A DNA stretch of 64,000 nucleotides from Beroe forskalii (taxonomy: Eukaryota > Ctenophora > Nuda > Beroida > Beroidae): the NCBI GenBank assembly GCA_011033025.1, contig WFMF01000030.1, forward strand, positions 744,001 through 808,000, in the 5' to 3' direction. The notes under the pieces were generated by a model. The model searched no databases and was not told the origin of the DNA. It was given only the letters and a program-made list of their open reading frames with translations. A program made the position numbers and the translations under genes. Below are positions 34,611 to 46,300 of the stretch, piece by piece (position 1 is the stretch's first letter; every line of letters begins with the position of its first letter).

Positions 34611-36084
34611 CCGCCCTGGCCAGGGCGGTAACCCCCCCGCGGTAAAAAAAAGACTGGCCAGGGGTATAAGTTAGAGATTTGAGTGTCACAGGGTGATAGA
34701 TGATATATATAGCATCATGATAATTGGGAGCAAATTTGGAAAGCCGAGATGTCAAGAACGGGAAATGGTAGAGCCATGATCGAGGTCACGTTTTGTTGAT
34801 CTAAGATGGGAAAATGTTATAGGCTATAAGAGAAGTTCTGGTGACGTCATTATCACGTCACTATGACGTCATCAACTTTGCGAAATTTTCTTGCTTTTTT
34901 AGCGAAAATAGGCCATTTTCAAGCGCATTTTTTCACCAAGAAGAAAAAAGGAGATAGCTGTCTAATTTTTCCGAATGATTTTAGCAAATTTAAAGAGCTT
35001 TCAGAAAATCATATGGATCATCGGGCTATCTCGATTTTTCATCGAGATATACGCGATTTTCTAAGGTACAGTGAAAAATCGATTTCCAAATTATAGGACA
35101 AAACTTAAACGAGTGATATGGCAAGAACTGTGACTTATCTTGAGATGAGACCGGTCAAAGTATGTTGTACTAAGGTGGAAGTGTCTTATAGGCTATATGG
35201 GAAGTTGGTTTGATCCTAATTGGGTGCTGTGATGACGTCATCAAAATCGCGTAAAACCACTAAAATAGAGTATTTTGCGAAAGAACATTATTTTGCGCTA
35301 CTTTGGAGATCGCCAACTCAAAGAGTTTTCATCGGATTATGTTTTATTTTCATGTGCTGCTTTTAGACCTTGTTATTCAGATATAAAACGAGTTTCAGGG
35401 CGATTGGTCAAAGATTGTTGTCGTGATAGGCTTCTAAAAATTGAATTGCAAACTGATTGAAATTATGTTTATAACAAAAATTTGTACTGTAGTCCTATTC
35501 TGTGATACGATGGTGAACTTATAATGGTTTCTCCATGTCTTGCAGTGAATAGGGATGGGAAATATACAATGGACAAGTGAAGCACGTGAGTCTACGCGGA
35601 CGTTTTGTAGAAATTAGGGATTTGAAGAAATTGATATTTTTACGCGATTTTCGACTTGATTATGTTGAACTGAGTTCAAATACGACTAATGCACGTGAAT
35701 TAGATCTGGTTGCTATATTTAAGCACGTGTGAGTTCACGTGGACGATTTGTAGAAATTAAGAAATTTATCAATTCTAGTAATTCCAAGTTAGAATAACGT
35801 AGTTTTGGACTTCGTCAGGGTGAGTTAAGTGAGTTCGGCTTGCGTGTGGACTATTACGTGGGTTCAGACTACGTGAGGGGGCATGGGTCCAAACTGCTTT
35901 GGAGTAACATTCAAACCCAACATGGTTTCAAGGGGGCATACACCACCAAAACCATTGGACGGTTGGTCTAGTAACCCCCCGCGGGTTTGGATGTGACAAC
36001 GGAACCTGAAAAGAGGCAAAATGGGCTGATCACATCCAAACCAGCGGGGGGTTACTAGACCAACCGTCCAACGGTTTTGGTGGT
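34611..36084. repeat. composite palindrome-rich dispersed repeat
   Basis: Begins with the perfect palindrome CCGCCCTGGCCAGGGCGG and GTAACCCCCCCGCGG. Two diverged direct units follow (about 34740-35090 and 35105-35460); each has TATAGGCTATA, AAGTT and one or more TGACGTCA sites, then a GCG-AAA block. The segment 35260-35880 is homologous to 21840-22480 (shared: ACGCGGACGTTTTGTAGAAATTAGG, TTTTCGACTTGATT). Ends in the long hairpin at 35942-36084. No transposase recognised. Confidence 0.5.
35942..36084. repeat. inverted repeat, 53-bp arms, ~35-bp loop
   Basis: The left arm ACCACCAAAACC...GTTTGGATGTGA (35942-35996) and right arm (36031-36084) are nearly perfect inverses, including GGTTGGTCTAGTAACCCCCC. 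The GTAACCCCCC(C)GCGG motif also appears at 34627-34641, so the hairpin may mark one end of the larger element. Confidence 0.8.
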
Positions 36085-37391
36085 TATATTTTAATTACTT
36101 GGCACTATGTTGGGAAGAAGGTGGCAGTAAGATGAAAAATACGTTGATTGGTTAAATCCATGAGCATTTAAAGGACTGATGGACTTATCTAAATTTGATT
36201 ATATTTTATTTATGATAATCTTTAACTTTGTGTTATGACTTATGAGGGTTTGTGTGAAAGACTTCCATTCTTGTTAAGTTGTTATAAAATAATGAAAAGT
36301 GCACGGCACGCTTATTCTACAGGTAAGAAGACAGTTGATTTATGAAGCTGAAAATGACGTTGCCATACACAATTAAATACCTATAGGTACTATAGAACAC
36401 TGCACCATACTTACTTACAATTTCAACACATTCACTCACAACATTCGTTCAATATTCATGCATTAGAAATTAATCGTAACCTCCCTACGGTTCGTTACTG
36501 CCGAAGTATCAACAAATAATGCTCAGTGCTCCACAGGCTGTGTTCCAAAGTACAGTTGTATATAAATCATATCGTTTTATCACCAAGATTCATAGTAATA
36601 AAGTTAAAACACATATGAATATCAATGACATAGCTACTATATTGTGCACATAAACGTATAAACTTATAAACAGACAAAAAAATTGATATCTACTTTTCTA
36701 CTGTATCAGTGTATCATCATATTATTATTATCATGTTTATTGAAAACACCTTATGAAGGCATGGACTTATGGATCTTCAATTTTTCAAAGCTCATCCTTT
36801 AACAGACACACATCTATAGTAAGTAATATACTGAGCACTATAAGAGGAAGATGATAAGGGTATAAGTCCTCATCATAGAAAATCTCGGCTTTATTCGCGC
36901 TCTTATAATGTCTATCTATTTGTCTATTTAATAAGAATTGGATAGACTTTTCGTTCCTCTCGGCTCCTATCATCAATGCATATTAAGTTTGGGAGTGCTC
37001 CGAGAACCACTATAAGAGTATAAGTATTTACTTACATAGCAACCGAAATTAAATTAAGAGAACTAAGCAATCATAAGCAGAAGCTACCTTACGGAACCAG
37101 GCCCGAACTTTTGAACCAACCAGCTTTTCATTTTTTAAATTATAACCAGGCTGTGTTAAAGTGTTAAGTGTTCACTGCCTGAGAGAAGTTAAGCTCCTAG
37201 GAATATTAAAAGCTAAATTTCTCCATGAATCGCATTACCTAGATAGGTACATTACCAAGATACATAATTCCACCGACAAACAAATTATAACCTGCTCTAT
37301 GGGCAGCAATCTGAGTCCAATACAATTTTTCGACAACTCACATCTGAATTTCAATCTATTAGAACTTGAACACCTCCTTCAATTCGTCCTG
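36085..37391. other. downstream of the GH31 gene, no gene seen
   Basis: AT-rich; 3' UTR of the minus-strand GH31 gene would lie just below 37392. No exon-like segment recognised. Confidence 0.35.
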
Positions 37392-40300
37392 TCAGCTGGA
37401 GTAAGATAACTTGAAGGCCTCAACCACGGGGATATCGAGCGCTTTGACACTCAAAACGGCCTTTTCAAAGTGTGATCGGTCAGATCTGACTTCAACTTAC
37501 CGCAATGAATAACTTAAACGCCCTTCGAGCGAGAAAGTCTCATTTAAGCATTTAGTCATTTCAAGCCAAATGGAATTGCAGGAGTCCGCTAAACTTAAAA
37601 TAGGGCTCAATCAGAATCCTAAATACTTTCTCAGCGGTAGAATAAAGACAGATCTCCTTACCTCAAAGGTAAAATCTTTCTGTTCAGTATCCTTGAGAAC
37701 GACTTGGGTGGGTTTAGCTTTGAGTCCCCTAACGTTTATCTGCTGAATCTTGTTGGTGTTGTGGTGACCAGGATACCGCAGTGTTACTTCTGATCTGATG
37801 TCGGTCTGAGAGAGCGACGATCAACGATTACAGGCGGTATGATCTATATTCATAATGGCTACATATGGGGAGCATCGATCTCATTTCAATTTGGATCGCT
37901 TAGATCCACACTGAAACTTACCATAGTGGCATTGAAGGTGACGTACAGGAACTCAGCATGGGATATGGTGTGTAAGGAGGTGCCGTCGTCCGTATACAGC
38001 TCACCGAACGCTGAGCCGTCCAGGCTGAGGTAGACGTCCACTACGTAGTCCCCTTTCTCATTCCTGCCGGGGAGTGAGTGGGACGTGAGGGGGAGTGAGT
38101 GGGACTTTAGGAGGGGGAGTGAGTGGAACTTGAGGAGGGGGAGTGAGTGGAACTTGAGGAAGGGGAGTGAGTGGGAAATGAGGAGGGTGAGTGGATTGGA
38201 CTTTAGGAGGGGGAGTAAGTGGGACTTGAGGAGGGGGAGTGAGCGGGACTTGAGGAGGGGGAGTGAGCGGGACTTGAGGAGGGGGAGTGAGCGGGACTTG
38301 AGGAGGGGAATGAGTGGGACTTGAGGAGGGGAATGAGTGGGACTTGAGGAGGGGAATGAGTGGGACTTGAGGAAGGGGGTGGATGGGACTTGAGGAGGGG
38401 GAGTGAGCGGGACTTGAGGAGGCGGGGAGTAAGTGGGACTTGAGGAGGGGGAGTGAGCGGGACTTGAGGAGGGGAATGAGTGGGATTTGAGGAGGGGGAG
38501 TGAGCGGGACTTGAGGAGGCGGGGAGTAAGTGGGACTTGAGGAGGGTGGGTGGGACTTGAGGAGGGGGGTGGATGGGACTTGAGGAGGGGGGTGGATGGG
38601 ACTTGAGGAGGGGGGTGGATGGGACTTGAGGAGGGGGAGTAAGTGGGACTTGAGGAGGGGGAGTGAGCGGGACTTGAGGAGGGGGAGTGAGCGGGACTTG
38701 AGGAGGCGGGGAGTAAGTGGGACTTGAGAAGGTGGGTGGGACTTGAGGAGGGGACTGTGAGCGGGATTTGAGGGGGAGTGAGTGGGACTTGAGGAGGGTG
38801 AGTGAGGGAGACTTTAGGAGGGGGAGTGAGTGGGATTTGAGGGAAGGTGAGTGGGACTTGAGGAGGGGACTGTGAGTGGGACTTGAGGAGGGGAGTGAGC
38901 GGGACTTGAGGAGGGGAGTGAGGGAGACTTTAGGAGGGGGAGTGAGTGGGATTTGAGGGAAAGTGAGTGGGACTTGAGGAGGGGACTGTGAGTGGGATTT
39001 GAGGGGGAGTGAGTGGAATTTGAGGAAGGGGAGTGAGTGGGAAATGAGGAGGGCAGTGAGTAGGACTTTAGGAGGGTGAGTGGATGGGACTTTAGGAGGG
39101 GAGTGAGTGGGACTTGAGGAGGCGAGTTAATGGGACTTTAGGGGGGGGTGAATGGAACTTGAAGATAGCAACTCAGACTAATTCAACTTATGAATATGAT
39201 GAACATTTCGAGAGCGAAGCGAGTGGACCGCAAAAAATGCAGGAGAAATGCAGGTCTGTAGCCAGGAAGGAGCCCCCAAAAACAATCTGGAGTACCCAAT
39301 TTTTGAAATTTTTCCGGCACTTCGTCCTAAACTCCTGCCGTAGCTTGTTAACTCAACAGCGTCTTACCCGGAAAAAGTCCTGGCTACGGGCTCGGAGAAA
39401 TGGGGTATTGGGCCGAGCACCCTTGAGGAGACGGGAGTGAGTTGGACAGGGTGGGACTCAAGGATTAATTTACTTATTAAGTGCTCTAGTCGTTACTATT
39501 TTACTTATGCTTCTTATTAAATGGCGAACGCGAAAGAGGGTAGATCTATAAGAGTTATAAGAGTTACAACATAAAACATTATATTATGTGACATTTATCA
39601 TCGCAAATTTAAGTTGGCTTTCAGAGAAAATTGAAAACTATTCAAAGAATGAAATTGTGCTCCCATTTTTCGAAATAGATGAACATTTATGAAAATCAAT
39701 GGTGTAAAGCCGTTCATTATTTAGGCTAGCCCCAGGCACTCAATAGCGTCTGGGACAAAGTTCTAAAGTAGTCCAAATTTCACTTTTATTAATTCCTGTA
39801 GATTTTGATGGTGCCAATACTTTCCAATATTTTTCCGTTTCGTAAAGCTTTTCTGGTAGCTACGATGCTCCTCTATCATTTCTAGCCAAAACCTCCATTT
39901 TGGCAATCGACACTCCGAAGACCCCCCTGCCCCCTTAACAATCAGGTGTTAATCTTAATAACTCACGTTTCTTTGGTATTATTGGCCGTGTTGAGATGAG
40001 ACATGACTATGTGACCTCCACGGACATAGTAAGTTTGACTGTCCATGTTTACCACCTGACTAATATAACCTGAGGTGGGGAAATCCAGTATTATATTATG
40101 GGTAAAAAGTGTGTTCAAAACTTCCGAAATATTGGGAGTGAAAGAGGAAATTAGAGTAGATACATTCAGAAACAGAAAGGGAAAAAGTGGAAATGCATAC
40201 GTCAGCTGATGCCCAATTCAACTCTGAAAACTAATAGGATATGAAACTGACCAGGAGCGGAGATGGTGTTGGAGGGGTCAAGGTAGTCGTACCACAGATC

Positions 40301-43300
40301 ATCAGGGAAATACACATGATTTGTACTAACACCCTGTAAAAATAGATGTGAGTAATTTAAAGTTGTCTGATACTAGTACATTGGTGTCAGTAACGGACAA
40401 CGGCGTCAGTAACGGACAACGGTGTCAGTAACGGACGTCGGACAACGCTGTCAGTGACGGCCAACGGTGTCAGTAACGGCGTCAGTAACGGTGTCAGTTA
40501 CGGTTTCAGGTGCCAGAAACAGTGCCAGTAACGGTCCTGTCGAAGACTCTGATTTTACACTCACCGGTTTCAAGACGGGAGCTACCATGATACTATCCCC
40601 AAACATGAACTGAGTCTCTATGGACAGGGTGGTGGAGTCGGTGAGGTAGTCAAAGAAGAGAGGTCTCACCACCGGCAAACCTGGTATGAGATAAGAATTT
40701 TACAACTAAGAGATAACAGGGACTGTTTAATTTCCTGGAGTTTGCAGTATTTATTCCTTGTTTCATTTAACAGATCAATGCATTAACTTATCTGCACGAT
40801 GCACTTTTAACCATATGCACGAGGACCGTTGCCATTTGTCGTATATTTCGTTCATGGTTAAATGCCATCTCATTCCATGTTTTATTCTCCCAACCTTTGG
40901 TGTGGGCGTTGTAGAATAGTGTGTAGAGGGTGGGTAGCATCTTGTATCGTAGCTCTATAGCTGCTTGTATCTGCTTCACTGCCCGCTCACTGAACGTAGA
41001 CAACACGCTGGTTTCCTGGGAATATTAGCAGGTGATGTCACCATAAGCTTGTTTACCTAACGAGACATATTAGCATATTCAAGAAGTGTGGAATGTGGAC
41101 CAAAAAATTCGAAAAATTTCGTATCCCATAAAATTTCAGTACGATATCAATACCACTGCCACTACTCCATTTCCCTCGAAATATACCACTCTCTGGAATC
41201 TACGAGACCCAAGACCTTCAGTTAAATATTCACGTTATAATCATGTACACTAATTGTGTCATTACTTCGTTATGTGTTCATAATATAGAGCTAGCATTAG
41301 ATAATTAAGTCCGATCGTTGTTTACCACAATCTAAGATTTTGTGTATTTTGGTATTTCCTACATTCTACAAATCAATGCACACGATATAAGTGCCAGATA
41401 GAGCTAAGTATGTCGGTTAGTAGAAAGCACTTCACTAACTGCATAATTGCAGTGAATCTCTTTACATTCTACATTATTCCATCATCAGAATACGGGCTAA
41501 TCAAGTAGTTTCGAACAACAGTAGATTAAACTATTTAAGAAGGTCGGAGTTAGATGATCCAGTCGGAATTTTTGAAGGAAATGTTTTATATGTGGTTGTT
41601 TGTAACAGAGTTTTTCATTCCATTTTTATGGGATGCCATTCCCAGTTCTCCACAATCCATACTTCCATATCCATTGAAAATGGATTGATCATATAACAGC
41701 ACTTCTTTACCGTGGTTTGTACATATTAAATAGTTTTCGAATGATTACTCGTATTATAGCTTTATAGTAAACTTGATTAGCAGGTAGGGGTTAAAACGGC
41801 CAAAAAAAGCCACATAAAAAAAACCTAATTCCTAATATAAGCCCACCTGGGAAGGGTAACGCTTCATGAAGGGATAGAACACAGCCAGCTGATGCCATCT
41901 CACACACAGCTCTTCTGCAGCTGTAACGAGAAGTAGGATTAGTAATAGAATTAGTAGTAGAATTAATAGTCCTCAAATCAAAGTGGTATGAACTGCGAGA
42001 TTCGTGAAATACTTTAACCAAAGTGGATTCATAGGTAGTCAAGAAATCAGGTTTGGAAAAGCAGAAAATCCTCCTAGGTATATCAAAAGAGGATTTTATG
42101 GGCGAAATTTTGTTTTGTCTCTCCAAACAAACCGTTCATGCACTTACTTGAATCCTGTGGGTCGCTATAGTAACCACAGATATTTGCACCGACGAATGGG
42201 ATTCCGTAAAGGTTGTAGTTCAGCATAACTGAAAAGTGAAAATATAACATACGCTTAAATTGCATGAAACAAAAACTTATCGGAAAACGGAATATTTTAC
42301 TGTAGTATGCTGGGTAGATCAACCTCCATACTTCCTTAATATTAAGAAGTTAAAACAGTGAGATGCATCATATTCAGGAGAAACCACGGAACGTAAGTAC
42401 AGAGTACAAGATACTTAAGCTGACCCCCGATGGAGTCACCCATTTTCCCAGCTTACCCCCGATGGAGTTACCCATTTCCTCCCATACTTATCCCCGGCGG
42501 AGTAACCCAGATGGAGTCGCTCATTTCCCAAGCTTGCCCCCGATGGGGTTGCCCATAATTCCTCCCACACTTACCCCCGATGGAGTTGCCCATTCCCCCC
42601 CCCGCTTACCCCCGATGGAATTGCCCATTTCCCTCCCACGCTTACCCCTGATGGAGTTGCCCATTTCCTCCACGCTTACCCCCGATGGATTTGCCCATTT
42701 CCCCCCCGCTTACCCCCGATGGAATTGCCCATTCCCCCCCCCCCGCTTACCCCCGATGGAATTGCCCATTTCCTCCACGCTTACCCCCGATGGAGTTGCC
42801 CATTTCCTCCACGCTTACCCCCGATGGAGTTGCCCATTTCCTCCACGCTTACCCCCGATGGAGTTGCCCATTTCCCCCCACGCTTACCCCCGATGGAGTT
42901 GCCCATTCCCCCCACGCTTACCCCCGATGGAGTTGCCCATTTCCTCCCACACTTACCCCCGATGGAGTTGCCCATTTCCTCCCACGCTTACCCCCGATGG
43001 AGTTGCCCATTTCCTCCCACGAGGCGGTGTTCTCCTTGACGAAGTGCCCGGCCACGGTCCCGGAGCCCAGATAACTGGACCTGCTCATCAGCAGCGTTCT
43101 CTTGTCCGTTATGACTTGGGACAGGACCCTGGAGCACAGAGAATATGAGAGCAATCCTTTCTTGTGTAACAATTTATTGAAACTTGACCAGAAATTAATC
43201 CTTACCTCATTAACTAATTAATAATTATAATTGATATCAGAACTCCCATTCATTATAATAATTTATAAGAGCAAAAACAGTTCTGAATTTTTCCTTTCTT

Positions 43301-46300
43301 CTTTTCTCCGATCTGTCATTTTACCAGCGGCTAGGTATTCAGATTTCAGAGTGCATTGTACGGAGTAGGTATGCCTTTTTTTACTTATTTATGTGCGTGT
43401 CTTACCGCTTTGTAACCTCAGAACTCTTCCAACCGTAGATATTATGAACATCATAGTGTTTCAATCCACCATAATGCTGGGCACTAGGACATATCGTTGC
43501 AGTCTTCAACTTTGGAATGTTTTCTAGAGGAAAATGAAATCATCGATCATAATTTTAATGATACGTAATTCCATGTCAGTATGCTGATACTGAATACAGA
43601 ACCAACATGGGTATTTTTAACTCAAGAGGCTTGTTAGCGCTGGAAATGATCACTCATTACTAGGAATGTATCTCGAGGATTTACCCCTCTCTTACTCAGC
43701 GTATAGGCGGGGTAATCCAGATCGTCGTTCAGCGAGCACCCCGTCACACTGCCGTTGGAGACTGTCGTCGGTTCGTTCTCCTCCAACGCCAGACCATCGA
43801 ACTGAACAGAGGACCGGAGGTTGGCGAGAGCGTCCTTCAGCCAGAGTTCCGTGGAAGGGTGGAAGTAGTCGAGGAGAGCCGCTGCCCCACCCTCAACCTG
43901 GGACATGAGCGGGAAGTTTTTTAGAAAAATCTAGGGCAGATTACAGAAACCAGAATCACCTTTGTAAAAAAGTTTCGCTCAGGAGATTTATGAAGAAATC
44001 AGAATTTAAAAAATAAAAAGCTCCATCCAATGATGAAGTCAAATTAATAGAATTTTAACTCCTCAATAGGATTTTCTAATTATCAAAAACATTCTATTTT
44101 TGAGGATTGGTAACTTGATACACGTAACACATGCTTCTTACTTTCTTACTTGATAAACAAGTTTTCGGCGCGTGGAAACCTATAATATGAGTACATTATC
44201 GATTGCTGAGCTCACCTCGACAGTAAGGGTCTTGTTGGAGTAGTCTCTGATGAAATTGGGCGTGGTTTCCTTGTAGAGCGAACTGTTTTTCTGAGGAGCA
44301 GTAAGCATGATTATAATATAAGTGGCGTTTTAAACTACCCGTAGGATCCATGACATGGACCAATCACCAGTAAAAGAGAAACAGAAAATTTTCAGTGAAA
44401 TATAAAATTTATAAATTCATCATAAATCAAATCATAAATGGATATGGTTGTTAAATAAAACATGAAAATCGAGCAAAATACGGCGTATTTGTTCCTGAGC
44501 TCATGGAGAAAAATAATAGTGTTTTTTCACAAAAATGGGCGACAAGAAATAAAATACTTGAATAGGGGTTGTTGAATACGCGAAAAAATAAGCGCGCAGC
44601 TGAATAAAATTTTGAATAACATGAATCACATTTAGAGTGCGCGCGGGACGTTTTTGCACACATGGCAATGCAAATTTATCATGAAAGTTGAACGATGCAT
44701 TTTGGCTGCTTATTGCAATATTGCATTCCAAAAAACGGCAATTTTCAGAAAAAAATGTGTATCGAATTTTTTGGCGTATTCAAAAATATACGTTAATGGA
44801 ATATCACAGCTATTTTGACAATAAAATTGTATGTTTTGAAGTGAGAAAAGTTACTACCTAAGTTAGTTAAAAGTTTAGGCATTTTTCTAAAGCTCTAAGC
44901 GCTGATGAAGGAGATCTAATACATCAGTTTCATAACAGATCTCACCAGTACAGCAGGTCGGGTATCAGTGAGGAACCACATGTCATTGTCGTGTAGAGAC
45001 GACACTGCCGTGTCTATATCCGTAAACAGGAGGTTAGTGGCGTATTGTTCCTTGTCCTTGAGCAGAGACTTCCCAGCCCATACTCCGTCCTGGATACAAG
45101 GATGTGATAATTCAGATATATATTACTTCAGTGGAACTTAATATAATTCGGTGCTACAGCCTACATTCGAAGATTTGAGCTTTTAAAAATAATTGTATTT
45201 TCCACTGAAATATGATAGTTATAAAACCCAACTGTTATTCAGGCCTGAACACAATAATATAATCTACTATAAGAATTATTTCTTCACAAGAATCTTTTAT
45301 TGATCCCCAAACTCCCAAACACGTGTTTGAGTAGCACTCCTCAACTTACCAAGGGAAAGGGTGCAGCAAGGAGTTCTGTTACGTTGATGTCACTGGTAGT
45401 CCGGTAGTTCTCACTCCCAAAGTGGTACCCTAGTGCCCAGAGGGGTGGTAGGAAGGGGTTCCCGATCTGAGTTGGGGAACCAGGTAAGTAATATTATTAA
45501 AGTATTAAGATTATTTTCAAAACTTGACTAAGCTGTCAGCTGAGGAAGGTTCAGGGAATACGAGTCTTCCGGTCCTTAGGCCCTTCTCTGTTATTAAGAA
45601 AATATTCACGAATTCGTGGTTCGCGTACTTTGTCACAATCATAATTATTACAACAATTGATGAAGGTATTTTAATCTCTTCCAGAAACGCACAAGTTGGG
45701 GAAAACGATAGACTGAAATGTTGATTAATTTGAAAATTCCATCCTCCGGAAATTAGAGGCATTGGCTGGCCGTGAGTAATTTAAATTACATTTGACGTAG
45801 ATAAGACAGTCATGGATTTATCTGAACTTTAAAATATGAGTTTTATATGATAAGGCATCAAAGAATGTTGAAAATATTTAGATGAATTTATTGGGCAAAA
45901 TTTCTTCTAATTTTCTAATTGATCACGTATATGAGTATATGATTTCAAAGCCTGATTTAAACTTCGCAGTTCATGACTGTTACATGAATTCTAAATATTT
46001 AATTTTCATGACAGGACCTTCAAAAAGCCCAGCACATAATGGCCACCGCATGATTTCTTATCCGTGATTTAATTAAATGCTGATATTTTACACATGACGA
46101 GAGTGTAATTGTAAACTGTCAAGAGGTCAAGCATCAGATAACGATAAAACATGTTGAATTATAATGGCTAGATGAAAGTCTGACGTCATAAGATAATATA
46201 AGCACTCATGATACAAGGTTACATTACATTTCTTCATACCTAGTCAGTGCATGGGTGCTGAAATATGATTACAAAATACATAGACACGCTAACATACCTT

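Noticed and set aside
38085-38324. Arg/Gly/Ser/Glu repeat ORF
   Set aside because: G-rich minisatellite in intron 20 of the GH31 gene.
42363-43148. Pro-rich ORFs on the + strand
   Set aside because: They are the splice-donor array read antisense to the GH31 gene.
43509-43517. Alternative acceptor CTCTAG|AAAACATT for GH31 exon 13
   Set aside because: It leads to an immediate stop in the required phase; CCAAAG|TTGAAG keeps frame and aligns with the family.
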